DNA from: Cardiocondyla obscurior
Taxonomy: Eukaryota > Arthropoda > Insecta > Hymenoptera > Formicidae
Assembly (NCBI RefSeq): GCF_019399895.1
Contig: NC_091870.1
Span: forward strand, 5,191,001 to 5,255,000
DNA: 64,000 nt
Reading direction: 5' to 3'
Shown here: positions 1 through 11,889 of the stretch, one piece after another
Position numbering within the stretch: the first letter of the stretch is position 1
Layout: the number at the start of each line of letters is the position of its first letter
The notes under the pieces: generated by a model
The model's database searches: none
What the model was told of the DNA's origin: nothing
What the model saw: only the letters and a program-made list of their open reading frames with translations
Made by a program: the position numbers and the translations under genes

Positions 1-73
1 AAAGTTAAAACCCTTATCGCCCTTTCCCGCGAATCCCGAAGGACGGACCCCGTGCACCGGCTGTAGTGCAACA
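1..73 (-). repeat. Truncated LTR-type fragment, same family as the LTR at 28138
   Basis: Read on the minus strand this starts TGTTGCAC and contains GGTGCACGGGGTCCGTCC, matching the first ~45 bp of the TG...CA element at 28138. The rest lies beyond the window edge, so boundaries and target duplication cannot be checked. Confidence 0.45.
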
Positions 74-195
74 TAGCCATTATAGCAAGAGAGAAATTTC
101 TACCGATCCTTGGGGAGCTTATAGACAGAGCACTCAAGATCACACAAAACTGATGTCAGACTAAGAGACTGACGGTTAATCCCAAGAAGACCTCA

Positions 196-242
196 GCCAT
201 AATATTCACCAGCCATAATATTCAGCCATAATATTCAGAAAA
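196..242. repeat. Short tandem repeat, three copies of a ~14-16 bp unit
   Basis: The motif CAGCCATAATATTCA repeats three times head to tail within the decayed LINE. The unit is absent from the flanking reverse transcriptase sequence, so this is probably a local slippage expansion. Confidence 0.8.
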
Positions 243-289
243 TACAAACCGGAACACATCAGGCTTCTAAAACTATAGGGGAAGAAATT

Positions 290-701
290 GAACTTCGTAA
301 CCTCAGTGAAATGTCTAGGGGTTTTACTGGATACGAAGCTGAATTGGAATCACCATCTGGAGAATAAAAGGAAGAAGTTTTACACGGCATTCTGGGCCTG
401 TAGAAGAGCACTAAGAAAAACCTGAAACCTGAAGCCGAGGGTGGCACTGTGACTGTACAGGGCCGTGCTCTTGCCCAGACTTACATATGCAGCAGTGATC
501 TGGTGGCCCAAAGTGGGAAAAATAGAGACGAAGAACTTACTAAAGAACTTACAAAGAAGTTACCTGAGAGCTGCAGTAGGAACTCAGAGAACGACACCCA
601 CGGCGGCACTACATGTGGCGTTGTGTACCTACCCTCTAGACCAGCTAATTATTTACACCGCCAGACAAACGGCATACAAATTACACTGTCAAGGGGAGTA
701 G
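290..701 (+). pseudogene. LINE reverse transcriptase, C-terminal part (broken)
   Basis: Translated pieces match the thumb/connection region of I/R1-type reverse transcriptases: a stretch with VKCLGVLLDTKLNWNHH around 300-350, then LLPRLTYAAVIWWP and AVGTQRTTPTAALHVAL in another frame from 465. The last motif precedes RNase H in these elements. The palm with the catalytic aspartates is missing upstream. Frame changes between the pieces show it is a relic. Confidence 0.7.
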
Positions 702-875
702 AAGAACACCGGGATCGGTCACACGGCGCTCGGTTTCTTGAACAACCCTCCTTGCACGTACAAACAAAACAAAATCCCCAGGAAATACCAGGAAGGAAGA
801 ACCGCAGAGGTACTCATACCTTCCAGGGACCAATGGAAGAAAGTGGACTTCTTGAACGGACTGTGACCTAACGTA

Positions 876-2004
876 TGGTTCACAGACGGCTTGGGAAAGG
901 ATAACCATTATGGGGCAGGAATTTATGGACCCACAAGTAAACATAAATCTAGTCTGCCTCTTGGAGAATACGCCACGGTTTATTAAGCAGAGGTCACAGC
1001 AATCGCCGAGTGTGAGCAAATACAGATTGATAACCAAACGAGCAGTAAAAAAATATATATGTGGCGAGGGCCTAGGCCTCGCCACTAAAAGGGCAAGTAC
1101 AGGCCCTAGACGGCACGACGCCGTCTCTGAAGAACTCCCGTCGTCCCAAGCCGCGCCACTCTCTAGGGCCAGCCAAGCGCTCCCGGCTGACCCACGACTC
1201 AAGCCAGGCACCGCCTGCTGCCCAGGATCCCTGGTGTTTTAATGATCACGGCCTAATTTCCTCGGATCCCCATTCTGTGCAAACCCCGGCTCGGGCGAGC
1301 TAAATCCCGGCATAGACTACGCAACACGAAGGGTCTTTACCGTTACATATATCTGCTCTGATAGCAGAGCAGCAATCAACTCCCTAGCAAAAGAAAGCAC
1401 GGAATCAATGACGGTTTGAAGCTGTATGAGGGCAATAAATAAGCTGGGGAAGACCAATAAGGTCACTCTTTTATGGATTCTTGGACACCAGGGCGTACAT
1501 GGCAATGAGGTGGCTGACGAACTTGCCAAGCAGGGAACTTTAATGAAACCAGCAGGGCGAGAAGTGTACGTCCCTTTTGTCATGGGAAAAGAAATCATCA
1601 AGGGGCTGCTTGAGAAAAGGCACCGGGAAGCGTGGAAAAACGAACCGGGATACCGGCAAGCAAAGCTATTAATGGAACAACCCAAACCAGAGAGAACGAA
1701 AAAACTTCTGGCAATGAGCAGACAAAAACTGAGAGCAAAGATCGGCCTATTAACAGGACATGAAACCCTCAGGGCACATCTGCATAACCTAAGCATAATA
1801 GAGCATAGCAAATGCAGACTATGCGAGGAAGAAAACGAGGACAGCCTACACATTCTGTGTCGCTGTCCAGTACTAGCGCTAAGAAGATATTTATTTTGGG
1901 GATTAATGCTTACAGACCCGGGACATCTCAAAGAAACGAAAGTGAGCAGTCTGATAAGCCTTGCAAATCATGCTTGGCTGAAGACAAAAATATACCCTCG
2001 GTGA
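876..2004 (+). pseudogene. LINE RNase H and C-terminal zinc-knuckle region, split by an LTR
   Basis: From 876 the frame reads a typical LINE RNase H: a WFTDG motif (first catalytic Asp), GAGIYG, and AEVTAIAECE (catalytic Glu). It resumes after the inserted LTR with CSDSRAAINSL (third acid) and NEVADELAKQG (fourth acid). The zinc-binding motif CRLCEEENEDSLHILC (CCHC type) follows near 1815-1860, and the frame ends at 2004. One stop (TAA near 990) replaces an expected residue between TVY and AEV. All four RNase H acids are visible although the copy is interrupted. Confidence 0.75.
1060..1347 (+). mobile_element. Solo LTR (family B) with TATA target duplication
   Basis: A 288-bp TG...CA unit begins TGTGGCGAGG and ends ACCGTTACA. 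It is flanked by TATA at 1056-1059 and 1348-1351. Removing it with one TATA rejoins the RNase H frame exactly, which proves insertion. It opens with a perfect hairpin (GTGGCGAGG/CCTCGCCAC) and has a second stem (AGACGGC/GCCGTCT). A longer relative is at 25228-26445. LTR identity rests on TG..CA ends and the 4-bp duplication; no internal region is present. Confidence 0.65.
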
Positions 2005-2100
2005 AACAGTGGGGAGTCACAAAGGATCCAAAGAATCTAGGTGACCGAAAAGGACTCTCGCAGTCACACTAAGACATTACTACTACTACTTACTACTACC

Positions 2101-3480
2101 CAGGTTCCTGAAGAAACTCGTTAACGTCACTCATAAAAATCTGTTTTAGAAGGTTTTTGTAAGTTGCAAGAAAAAAAGTTTTCTTCAAAGTCCGTAAATT
2201 TTTTTAAGGAAGTACTAATTTTTTTATAAAAAGGTCAAAAAGAATTAGAATTTGGATGAAAAGCTGAAGAATTGAACGATCTGGTTTAGAGCTTATGTGG
2301 GAGTTCCCCGTAGGAGAACAAAGCCTCCTGCAGAATATCTGGTAAGTTTGTATGTATTCTAGCGAGAAAGTAAGAAAAATGAACAAAGTAAAAGTTTATA
2401 TAAATTACAAACTCCGAAAAGGGCAATCAGATGATAAAGATTCCATTCAAAGACATTCGAAACGCAAGAAAGCAGATACGTGTAATGAATACGTCTTAAC
2501 ACTTCGAGCACTGAAAACAAAGCCACGGTGTACGAGTTATTCGATTTGCGGCGACGGCGGCTAGCAGCGTGCACTAACGCGTCACACTATACACAACAAA
2601 GCGCGTACGTTTGCCGTAGAGTGCCGAGGAATCAAGAGGACGGAGAAAGAGGAGGTGTTGTGTGTGTTCGTTTATTGGCTTGCACTTGGTGAAAGCATTG
2701 CTTGCAAGACAATGCCATCGCTAACTTGGATCAGTGAAAGATTAATCACATTGTTCGATCTTTCTACAGGAGTCATTATGGTTTCAGTTATTCCTCCCTG
2801 CATTTGAAGATTAGTCTGATGATTACCGGTGGGTTCTTTTGAAGGAAATTTAGTTTATAAAAGGAAGCAGCTCTTTTGGCTTGATTCAATTCCGTTGTTA
2901 TCAGGAAGTGTCCATGACAGTGTTTCGTGAGCACCACAAATCTAATATTTTACATTCATTGTTACGTTTGCTAGACATCGTATTTATGTTCGTTAAATTG
3001 TATTTGTTATATTGTTAAATATGTTTGTTAAATTGTATTTGTTATAAAATAAAAATAACTTTCCATGTCCGTGAGTTGCACGGCACGCGCTTAAAAGTGA
3101 TTTTTTACTTAAAGTGTTATTAAGAGTTTCTACACACTGCGAACGCTAAAAGTGATTGCCGCCTCTAAAGGTGCCTCTAAATGTAAGCTCAGTATACGAG
3201 CCTAATACTTTTACTATATCCACGTGCACCGCGCACCGGCATAGCATTCAAATTTAATGATATGAAAATTATTTAGTAATATTATATTTTAAAAAAATTA
3301 AGTTGTTTATTTAATAATAGACAATAATATAATAATATTTAATAAATTAAAATTTTAATATTTAAAAAATGTTTAAGCTAAAATTAATTTTTTTATATTT
3401 TTATATATGGAAAAAGGGCAATGTGACGCTACTGTCTTGAGTAAGACAAAAATGCAGTCACACAAATTCCCTTAACTGTG
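2101..3480. other. Intergenic AT-rich DNA without recognisable gene
   Basis: No convincing coding sequence. A direct repeat of about 34 bp (GTTAAATTGTATTTGTTATA...) lies at 2992-3046. Very AT-rich sequence occupies 3250-3400. Short frames at 2352-2574 overlap on both strands and resemble nothing I know. Confidence 0.5.
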
Positions 3481-3623
3481 TAGATGTATGTGTGTGTTAC
3501 TTTGCGTTTTTTCATTTGTTTAAGAGATTAAGTTTGTTATTTTGTTCTTGCAGAATCACTTTTCGTGGTGTTGTAAAGCAAGGCGGACGTAATCATGATA
3601 TTAAAGTGATTATATTTAACGAG

Positions 3624-3788
3624 ATGGCTCAAATCTTGTACTCAGAAATACGAAAACGCGTCGTCGGACAGTGGCAGGCGGGAAAATCAGTAGCAGAAAT
3701 TGCTGCTGATATTCCTCGTATGACTGCAACGGAAGAGAAAGAGACAATCGTCGCTTGCGTTGTGGATTATCCCTTTGGCATCGTCTAA
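3624..3788 (+). pseudogene. Tc1/mariner-like transposase N-terminal fragment
   Basis: From the ATG at 3624 the frame reads MAQILYSEIRKRVVGQWQAG, then KSVAEIAADI and EEKETIVA. This is the pattern of a helix-turn-helix start of a Tc1-type transposase (sequence-specific binding to terminal repeats). It stops after about 54 codons. The following bases read further family-like residues only after a frame change, so it is a decayed fragment with no DDE domain nearby. Confidence 0.4.
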
Positions 3789-4504
3789 GAGATGATTATG
3801 GCAGCGAACGAACAAATATTCACGAGTACCGCCGTACTGAGTATCTCTGAAATTCTTAAAATTGATTTTCTCAAATATTTTTGTAAAGCGCATTGAACTG
3901 CTTTGGAAAATTAACGTCCGAGTACTGTATTTCAAATCTTATAAGTTTGAAAAAAATTAATGACACCTTACCCGTAAAATCTTCTTGTTAGAATTTTATT
4001 GATTCAGTGATTGTTGAAATATAATAATTTCAGTTGTTGCTAACTCTGCGGCTTGCGAAACGATTCACTACCTTGCCTTTTAATAATGAAATTAGCAGGT
4101 CTAAGTAACTACATTTAGTATTGTGTATATTATCGATTTCAGTACAAGTATAATATTTAAAATGGTGTTTTATATTTAGCACAGTGTTTCTGAAGACCCG
4201 ACATTTGCCGTTCAAAAATTAAAATATATTTAAAATTTTTATAAAATAATTGTATTTATTGTTTAACGTTGTCAATTTGAAATTAAGTAAACTGTTTAAT
4301 CCAATTAAAAACAGTTATGTAAGTAAGTAAAATGCATTCTGGTAACATAACAAAACATCTTATACATGTCTGTCTTGTAACATACTAACATAGTGTACAT
4401 TTCCATACAATGTTTTGTGCTGTTTAGTTATTAAACATGTACCATTCATTTTGCTTTATACCTATATCAAAACAATAATAAAATATTGATAAAAAAATAT
4501 ATAC

Positions 4505-4780
4505 CTGATATCTACTAATTGTATTAATTACAGATATTACTGTTACAAGAAAATTTATGTTTAGTGTAAATAATGTCAAATGACTATTGAATATACGTTT
4601 TGGCGAGAAAGCGCTTATCATAAAATGAAATGCACAGAAATAAAGACACCACACAATTAATGTATAAAAAATACTGAAGCCAAATCTCCAATAATTGCGA
4701 GGATAGCTAAGAATTCCGAAGCCAAGGATAAGAGCAACTACAGAAAGAGGACTTAATGCTTTTTCTATAGTATCAACCAT
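4505..4780 (-). pseudogene. Gustatory-receptor-like N-terminal exon (orphan exon)
   Basis: A 92-codon exon starts at an ATG (4780-4778) and ends at a consensus donor, ATCAG|GTAT, at 4505. It encodes two to three hydrophobic segments, beginning with a short N-terminus and ALSPLSVVALILGFGILSYP. Then come a probable membrane helix (IFYTLIVWCLYFCAF) and a third hydrophobic stretch (NINFLVTVISVI). This layout fits insect gustatory receptors, seven-transmembrane ligand-gated channels of sensory neurons. No later exon, and none of the conserved C-terminal region, is found between 2.1 and 4.5 kb. It is either a fragment or a gene with distant exons. Confidence 0.42.
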
Positions 4781-4810
4781 CGCGACTGTTACAACTTTCT
4801 ATGCTAACTG

Positions 4811-5330
4811 ATAAATTTGAAGAACATCTTAAGAGTCATGTAATGCACAAAAGAGATATTCATCGCGATGATGGAGATAATACTTGATTAGATCAACTCA
4901 TTATAATGTCGTTAAATTATTAAACAATAGTAGACGGGTATATACGTAATTAAGAAAAACAATATTTTTATAAAATATTGATAGTTTTTAATTTGTAGGT
5001 ATTATTATATTCGTGCGTGTCTCTGTACTTTCTTTAAAAAGAAAGTAAAAAAAAACGTCAAATGAACGCATAGGAAACGTGTTGTAAATATTAACTTAAA
5101 AAAAAAGAAAAAACAAAACGTTAAATGTACAAAAAATACAGTCGGTAAGAAAAACTAAAAAAAATAGGTCCCTAACTTAAAAAATGAGAAAGAGAAAAAA
5201 AGAAAGAAAAAAACCTCAACAAAAAACAAATTTCAACAAACAAGTATATGTTACGTTGGACACCAAGTTATTTAAAATATATGGAAAAAGATGTGCTCAT
5301 AAACAACCAAGAAAAGGACTTGGAGCAGGT
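4811..5330. other. A-rich intergenic DNA, no gene seen
   Basis: A- and AT-rich sequence with several poly(A) runs around 5040-5220. I find no coding sequence or repeat boundary here. Confidence 0.5.
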
Positions 5331-5339
5331 ACATGGTTT

Positions 5340-5760
5340 TGGAACGGGTTATGGAAGACGTAACTTCCGAATATGCAGATACGCATAGAAAGCGTGCCGT
5401 GTTTAAACGTGATTAGGTAGGTAAGTTTTTATTCAGGTAGAAATGAGTTCCCTTGGAAAAACGCGCGTAACTATAGTTCACTTTTGGTAAAGGAAATTAA
5501 TCCTATTCACCGGGACTGAACCAAGCATGATTTCTTATAACTGAACAGCGAGATTAAGGTTTAAAAGAAGAGATGTTTTAACTTAATTAAACATGATAAA
5601 AGTTATTCTGAAAACTCAAGTGAATATAAACCAAATTAATTAAATAAAATTTAAAGACATTTAAAATAATTAGTATTTAATAAGAAAAACATAGTTATAA
5701 ATTTTAAATATAATATAAGGAAATAACTATGTTTAAAAAAAATATATTTAGTCTTAAGTT
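5340..5760 (-). repeat. Diverged fragment related to the LTR of the 49.9-64 kb retrovirus-like element
   Basis: Around 5450-5560 the order GCGCGTAA, AAAGGAAAT, AATCCT, GGGA-TGAACC and GATT matches the stretch 50060-50170 inside the 3' LTR, with many differences. AT-rich sequence follows, as it does in the LTR. This looks like an old member of the same LTR superfamily; ends are not identifiable. Confidence 0.4.
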
Positions 5761-6295
5761 TAAAATTTCTGGCGCCGTCGCGACGCACATACGAGACGAG
5801 ACATCCGGCTTACAATTTCCCTTAGCGAGACTTTAGTAATACTTAAAAATTTATTGTTAAGCTATCAAAGAATATTCTTTAAAACTTAATGCGTGCCCTA
5901 TCTCGGGTTTGGCGACAATAAATGCATTGGTAAATAGAACCGTCTGGTTCCCCGCGGGTCCCCCGAGCGACGGGAACCCCCGGTAACTACGTCACATTAG
6001 AACAAAGGATCCAGCTGCAGATCCTTCAAACGTTTCAAGCCCAAAGTCAGTCTCGCATTGCTAGCGTAACAGTTCGCATTTCTAATCAATCAATGATTAT
6101 AGTTTAATCATTGCTGCTATTCACGTTCGCGATACTTGTTTCATACAAGCTTTGTGTATTTGCCAAAAAGGCAATTTAAATAAAAGCTGTTTGTAAAGTG
6201 ACTGTTAAAAAGTGTTGGTGACTTTATTTCTACAAAACTGCTTCTTCGCTCCTTGCGTTAGCTCAAACTCGCGGCAACAAACTATTTAATTAAGA

Positions 6296-6581
6296 TTGTG
6301 GTGTAAGGGTTAGGTCGCTAGGCAACCAGGCTCCGTTGGCCGCCTGCGAGTTAGAACCAAAGAAATAGCAGCCCTGTTTAGTTCATAAAAGTGAACGCGT
6401 GAGGACAGCACGATCATTTTGAATTGTACGTTTGCTAGCCGAGCGGAACTCTCGAACAGTGAGTCGGCATAGTGACGCGGTCAGGGTAGGATTGGAGACC
6501 AGGCCCAATAAAGGAACTAACGAGAATTAAACTTAGTAATTTATTGCTATCCTCCGCCGCCGGCTACAGTGGGATTATTTG
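6296..6581 (+). repeat. Candidate LTR-like segment
   Basis: A segment starting TGTGGTGTAAGGG and ending CCGGCTACA has LTR-style ends, a TATA-like CATAAAAG near 6385 and an AATAAAG near 6507. I see no matching target duplication and no partner copy, so this is only a suggestion. Confidence 0.28.
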
Positions 6582-8480
6582 TATAAAGCATGTATGTGTT
6601 GTAAGAAGTATGTATGTGTGACTGATACATGAGAGATTGAAGACGGCTAAGATCGGAGCGAGCAATGGCAATAAATGACTCTAGTTTAAAATGCAGTGTG
6701 CTCTGTTTAAAACAAGCGTTGCTAAGAACGCAAAAAGTCCAAGCTCGCGCTATCGATCAGTTATTGTTTCATCGCGTTAACAAGCACATCTAACTGTATT
6801 TTAATAAAACTTTGGTTCTCTTATTTCTTCCCTCGTGGAAATCTTTTTGCGAAGTCCTTTTAAATTATTAATTCCTACAAGATTACAATATAAAGAATTT
6901 ACTATAAAATAAGAATGTGGGTGTAAGTGTGTGATATATAGCTGAATGTGTGAGAGTAAATGTGTACTTTTTGTATGTTTTAAATTTAAATTTAAACTTT
7001 AATTTAAATATCTATACAGCAAACAAGTTAAAATTTCTGTTGTTAACTAGTTTACAAAAGCCATTGTAACCATGAAAAGGAAGGGACCACCTTTTTCAAT
7101 TATGATCAGTGGTGCGGAGAAAGGAAGGGCGCGATCACCTATAAGTTGTGCAAATGATAAGGCCAAGGGTCTAAGATACATATATTGTTGGGCACCCCCT
7201 TTGTATAGTAGAAAAAGAATTCCCGAAGATAAACCAACCACCGAGGCTTTCTCTAATACCCTCCACTAAACGGGGAGTAATTCGTGAGTAATTGCGGAAA
7301 GACCGAGGAAGATACCGCGGAGAAGTATTGGGTGGCCACGCGGTCTTCCGATCCTTTAGGGGACTGACAGAGATGGGGTGTATGAGGAACCAAGATCTTC
7401 GGTTTCGAGGTCCACGTCGGAGTCATTTGGCCGGGTGGATTGTTCCAAATCGGGAAAGTTTTGCTCAGTTACCTCTGAAGAGGTTGATTCTCCCGATTTG
7501 AAGAAATTTTCTGCGGAAACTCTATTAGTTCAATCAACCGCTGGCAATTTTCTTTGTTTGCTTGCGTTAATATTCGATCCAACAACAAAGTATAACGCGC
7601 CTTCGCCTTGCGCCTTTGTTTCGTCGGGTTCTTCGCGCTTTAACTCCACGCAATTTCTGGGGGTTTATTATTTAATAGATCCAAATTATTCAAGGTTCGC
7701 GTTTTTAAGTACACCCGTCAGGTGGAATAGTTTACATATATGGTAATTGACTTACTGTTGGATGATTTCGGTCTTGTCTTCTTCAATCTTGGGTAACTAG
7801 ACTACTTTCTTCCTTTATCTCACAAGAACTCACGAGATTTAAGATGTGTATTATTGAATCGTGTAATAAAGGGACAAGACAAAGCGCTTGATCTTGCAAA
7901 GTATTGGTTTATATAACCCTTTAAAAGGGGGTAAATGACGCTAAGTTTTCCGCGTTTTCGGAAACTTAGATTTTTATTTGTTACTCTAGTTTCTCCACCC
8001 TTTCAAGATTTCTTAAATGAACATCTATCTATTAGTAAATCGAAAGCGTACCATTATCTATTGGCGTTTGCTATTAATATTTATTTGTGGCTCCGTCCTT
8101 GAAGGCTAAGTTTATCTCGATCTCTTCAAGATGTTTAAAACAAAAATAAAATTTTATCTCTAATACTTTTAGTTTGGCTCCCATGTGAAAGGTTTCTTAC
8201 TTTATTGTTTTAGTTGTAATTTTTAACCCTCGTAATCGCGTTACATCCGTTTCTCAGTTTTCGTAAGTTATCGAACGTACATGTCACGATTGCGAGTTAA
8301 AGGATTTTATTAGTCTTGTTATTTTTTTCTTCTTTTCTGACGATACTCGATCGTGTACTTAAAGTGTTTTACAGATATTATTTTTATTGTTTCTGCTTGC
8401 CGGTTCTCTTTGTTATATTTTATTTTCCGACGCTTGCACGTTCACCCTTCTGGAAAAATTTAAGTGTGAAGATTTTATTA
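6582..8480. other. Unassigned intergenic DNA
   Basis: Two overlapping opposite-strand frames at 7047-7269 and a GTG-initiated frame at 7378-7746 have no recognisable domain. AT-rich stretches with TATATAA- and AATAAA-like signals occur near 7865-7915 and could be LTR promoter remains. Nothing else can be supported. Confidence 0.4.
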
Positions 8481-8709
8481 TTTATTTGTTAACACGTTGA
8501 GCGCCACGCCGATTTTAAAAGCAGTCCTCATCAGGTCACACGCGCCACTTACAAAGATAATGCAAATCATGTTACCATAAAAATGTCAGCCAGCTGTTTT
8601 TCGCGGCCTATGTAAAGCTAACACTGTTTGACAGGAGTGTGCTGGTGCTCCATCATGCTGAAATATCATATTTTCTCTTGTTTTGAGCGCGTTTTTTATG
8701 CGAACAACA

Positions 8710-10172
8710 GGAGAATCTCATTTTGGGAGCATTTGAACAGAATCCGGGTAGCAGCGTACGCCGCGTTGCTAGACACCCTGGATGTACCGCGAAACGGGTG
8801 TAACAGCTTCTGCCGCGCGAGCAGATACAACGCACAATTTGTTGTGACAGTAATTTTATTTTTTAAATACGTTTATGCTTAATTATTAAATAAATAAAAT
8901 ACTCGTAAACTTCCTAGTACAGTGCCAACAGAATAATGCTTGTCCAAACCAGATATTGTGGACAGACGAGACATTATTTACTCGGAACGGAGTATTTAAT
9001 TCTCGGAATTTTTTACTGCGGCATCACGAGAATCCACAAGCCGTTCAATCTTACATGTTTCAATTTCATTGGAAATTAAACGTTTGGGCGAGCGTAATAG
9101 GAAGCAAAGTGGTAAGTAATATTATTATTACATAAAAATTTGTAAAAAATTTTAATTTTTTTATTTAACTTTTTCAGATACGTTCATATTTTCTGCCTGC
9201 GAGTTTAAATGGGGCGGAGAATTCCAGATTTTTGAAAAAGGAATTGCCTGGACTTCTGAAAAAGCTTTCTCTAGAAGTATGGAGAACTCTAATCTTTCAA
9301 CATAGGTGCTCCTCTCTATTTCGATCGCTGTACGCAAAATGGATTAAATCGTACATTTCTAAACAGATGGATGGGCCGATGGATGGGCCGACGGGGGCCG
9401 ATTCATTGACAGGCACGTTCCCCAGACTTAAATGTCTTGAACTTTTTTGTCTGGGGATACGTCAAAGCTCAAGGTACCATAGAGGAGGTTCGCGATGAAA
9501 TTATAGCGGCCTTCCGTACAATCACGCCCGAGATGGCGCACCGTGCAACGCAACAAATTGTTCGGAGAGCCGAACTGTGTCTACAAGCACAAAGGCGGCA
9601 CTTCAAACAATTGTTGCGTTGAACGTTACGCCAAGTGGATTAAGCCTATTGGGGACACCGCGGTAAAAAAACGCGCCAAACTACCTACCTCCGGGTGGTG
9701 AAGAAACGGTAGCATTTTTATTACATTAAAAACGCGCGGTATTACGCGGTATACTAATTAATTTAATGTTGAGAACGGCGAGACGCGCAAAAATATTTAA
9801 ATATTATGACACGCCGTTGCCCTTTTATTCGAGTTTTCTTTGTATTATCACGCGTCGTCGCCTTTCTTTGATTTTGGTCCGGACCAGTTTATCTAGGCGG
9901 GCCGATCGTAACCGCCTGTCTTGCTCCACGCGCCTTCACTTTTCTAATCGATGATAGAGAACGCAAGAATTGGGGACTACCGATGGATAAAACGTCTCCG
10001 CGCGGTGTGGGGGGGGGACAGTAAATCCCGCCCAAAAAACATAATTTTCAATAATTATTATCTCGCTTAATATTACTCGAAATAAAAAATGATAAAGAAC
10101 TTTTTGTCTTAAAATGACGAGATCTACCTAGTTCCAAAGTTTGTCTACATGACTTTGGGACACCCTATATAT
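8710..10172 (+). mobile_element. Decayed mariner-like element, 3' part with terminal repeat
   Basis: The stretch combines transposase exons (next entry) with a 3' end at 10150-10172 reading GGGACACCCTATATA. This is the same outward-reading terminal motif (ACAGGGTGTC reversed) as the palindromic elements at 21.2 and 28.3 kb. The 5' terminal repeat is not identified. Confidence 0.6.
8713..9622 (+). pseudogene. Mariner-like DDE transposase, three decayed exons
   Basis: Exon 1 remnant (8713-8834) reads FEQNPGSSVRRVARHPG, a helix-turn-helix pattern. Exon 2 (8918-9111) encodes ILWTDETLFTRNGVFNSRNF with the first catalytic Asp and ends at a GTAAGT donor. Exon 3 (from 9178, after TTTTCAG) encodes the second half, with the tail EVRDEIIAAFRTITPEMAHRA intact from 9487. 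Exon positions match those of the copies at 22 and 31 kb. Frameshifts in 9290-9480 remove the second and third catalytic acids, so it is inactive. Confidence 0.65.
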
Positions 10173-10631
10173 GGTGTTTATTGCCCTTGCGGGGTACACT
10201 CGGACCTCCGCTCTGGTTACAAAAATAAACTTCTATAATTAAAAAAACCAAAATAATTAATACATAAACTACTAAACAAAAAACAGAGACTTTTGTTTCC
10301 GATAGCGTATGAGTAAGACGTAAGATTCTGTGAGTGTATGTTCTGAGGGTGGAAAGGATAGAGTAAAAGGGTGTTTCGAAGGGGTGTTGTAGTGTAGAAG
10401 GTAGAGGGGTAGGTAAAGTAGAAGAGCTGTTGAAGGGAAGTAAGGGAGGGGAAGAAAAAGGAAATTAGATAGAAAAGTAAAGGTTGTGAATATTTGGAGG
10501 TTAGGTGTACGATAGTGAGTCAAAGGAATTGAGATAATAAGACAAAGAAGAACAAAAGAACAAAGAAAAGATAAAAGAGGAAAGAGTAAAGCATTTAAAG
10601 TGAGGTTAGGAAAAGAAAAATTAAAATAAAA

Positions 10632-11755
10632 ATGAGTGAAAAAAAGGAAATAAAGGAAAAAGAAAAAATGGAGCTGGAGTTGGAAGGAAAAAAGGAAATT
10701 AAAGGTGGTGAGGAAAAAGGGAAAACGAGACTAGGAAGGTCTCCTAGAGTGGAAATGCTGAAAAGAGAAAGATCGAACAGCTGCCAATTAAACTGGCATT
10801 TAGGATGGGTGAAAAAAGGAAAGAAAGACAGGAAGACAAGGAGGAAAAAATAGAGATAGAAGGTTTTAAGAAGAGTTGCAAGATTGGAAGGTCACCAGTG
10901 AAAGGTGATGAAGGAAAAGGAAAGGAAAGAGATTATGAAAAAGAAGGTACTAGTAAAGATAGATTTAAGGAAGTGATTAAGGAGGTAAGGAATGGCTTCG
11001 AAAAATTAAATAAACAGATGGAGGAAGTGAAGTAATGTAAGGCGCAGATTAAGAAGGAGATGGAGGAATTTAAAAAAATGTGGAACAGGGAGAAAATAGC
11101 GCTAGAAGAAAAATTGGATAAAAGATTAAAGGAATTAGAAAAAAAAGTGAATGAAAAAGGGGGAAAAGGGACAGAATATACGGCAGAAAAAATTAGTTGG
11201 AAGATGATGAGCCTGGAGGAAAGAGTAAGAATGATAAAAATGGGTAAGGAGAGAGAAAGAAAAAAATGGAGAAAAAATAATGTAATTATTAGAGGACTAA
11301 AGTTAAAAGAGGAGGGTAAAGTGGCGTTGAAAGAAAAGGTGGAAGAAATATTTAAGAAAATTGGGGTAAAGGCTGAGATAGTGGACGTGAATAAGATAGG
11401 TGAGGTTAACAAAGGGGGTTACAGTATGGCTTGGGTAAAATTGGAAAGTTTTAAGGATAAAATAGAGATAATGAGGGGAAAGGGGAAATTGAAGGAGAGG
11501 ACGGAATGGATAGGGGATGATTCAACGGAGTATGAAAGAAAAGTAAAATGGTGTATTAAGAGGGAAGCAGAAAAATATAAAAAGGAAGGAAAAAAAGTGA
11601 AAATAGGTTATAAAAAACTGTGGGTGGAAAAAGATTTTTTGGTGTGGGACGATTTAAAAGAGAAACTGAGATTATATGAAGTGGTAAAAGAAATGGAGGG
11701 GAAAGGGGGGAAAGGGAAAAGGATAAGGGAAGACAAGGTAAATATGAGTTTTTAA
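10632..11755 (+). pseudogene. LINE B ORF1, nucleic-acid-binding protein (broken)
   Basis: Three consecutive open pieces (10632-10853, 10805-11035, 11060-11755) form one ORF1 broken by a frameshift and a TAA at 11033. The first two parts are highly charged Lys/Glu-rich sequence. The third starts with a probable coiled coil, then KWRKNNVIIRGLKLKEEGK, which resembles the RRM-like domain of L1-type ORF1 proteins (RNA chaperones that coat element RNA). A basic C-terminal part ends at 11755. Length and order fit an ORF1; breaks make it non-functional. Confidence 0.55.
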
Positions 11756-11889
11756 AAAAGGGCGGAGAAAGAGAGATAAGGAAAGAGGAAAAGGAAGTGG
11801 GGAAAGAAAAAAAGGGATCAAATTATGAAGAGGATGAAGAAAGAAAAAGAAGAAAAAAAAATAAAAATACAGTGGAAGATAAAAGGATA

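Larger units (their letters stand above)
85..2100 (+). mobile_element. Decayed RNase H-bearing non-LTR retrotransposon (I/R1-like LINE)
   Basis: A 5'-truncated LINE shows, in order, the C-terminal reverse transcriptase region, an RNase H domain, a C-terminal zinc-knuckle region, and a 3' end in TAC-rich repeats (2075-2099). The coding parts sit in several frames with stops and shifts, so this copy is dead. RNase H in the same polyprotein is known for the I and R1-related groups; the exact clade is inferred and uncertain. A 288-bp solo LTR splits the RNase H domain at 1060-1347. Confidence 0.75.

Noticed and set aside
7047..7746. Possible short genes on either strand
   Set aside because: Overlapping frames without domain, splice support or ATG starts that stand out; reported only as unassigned DNA.
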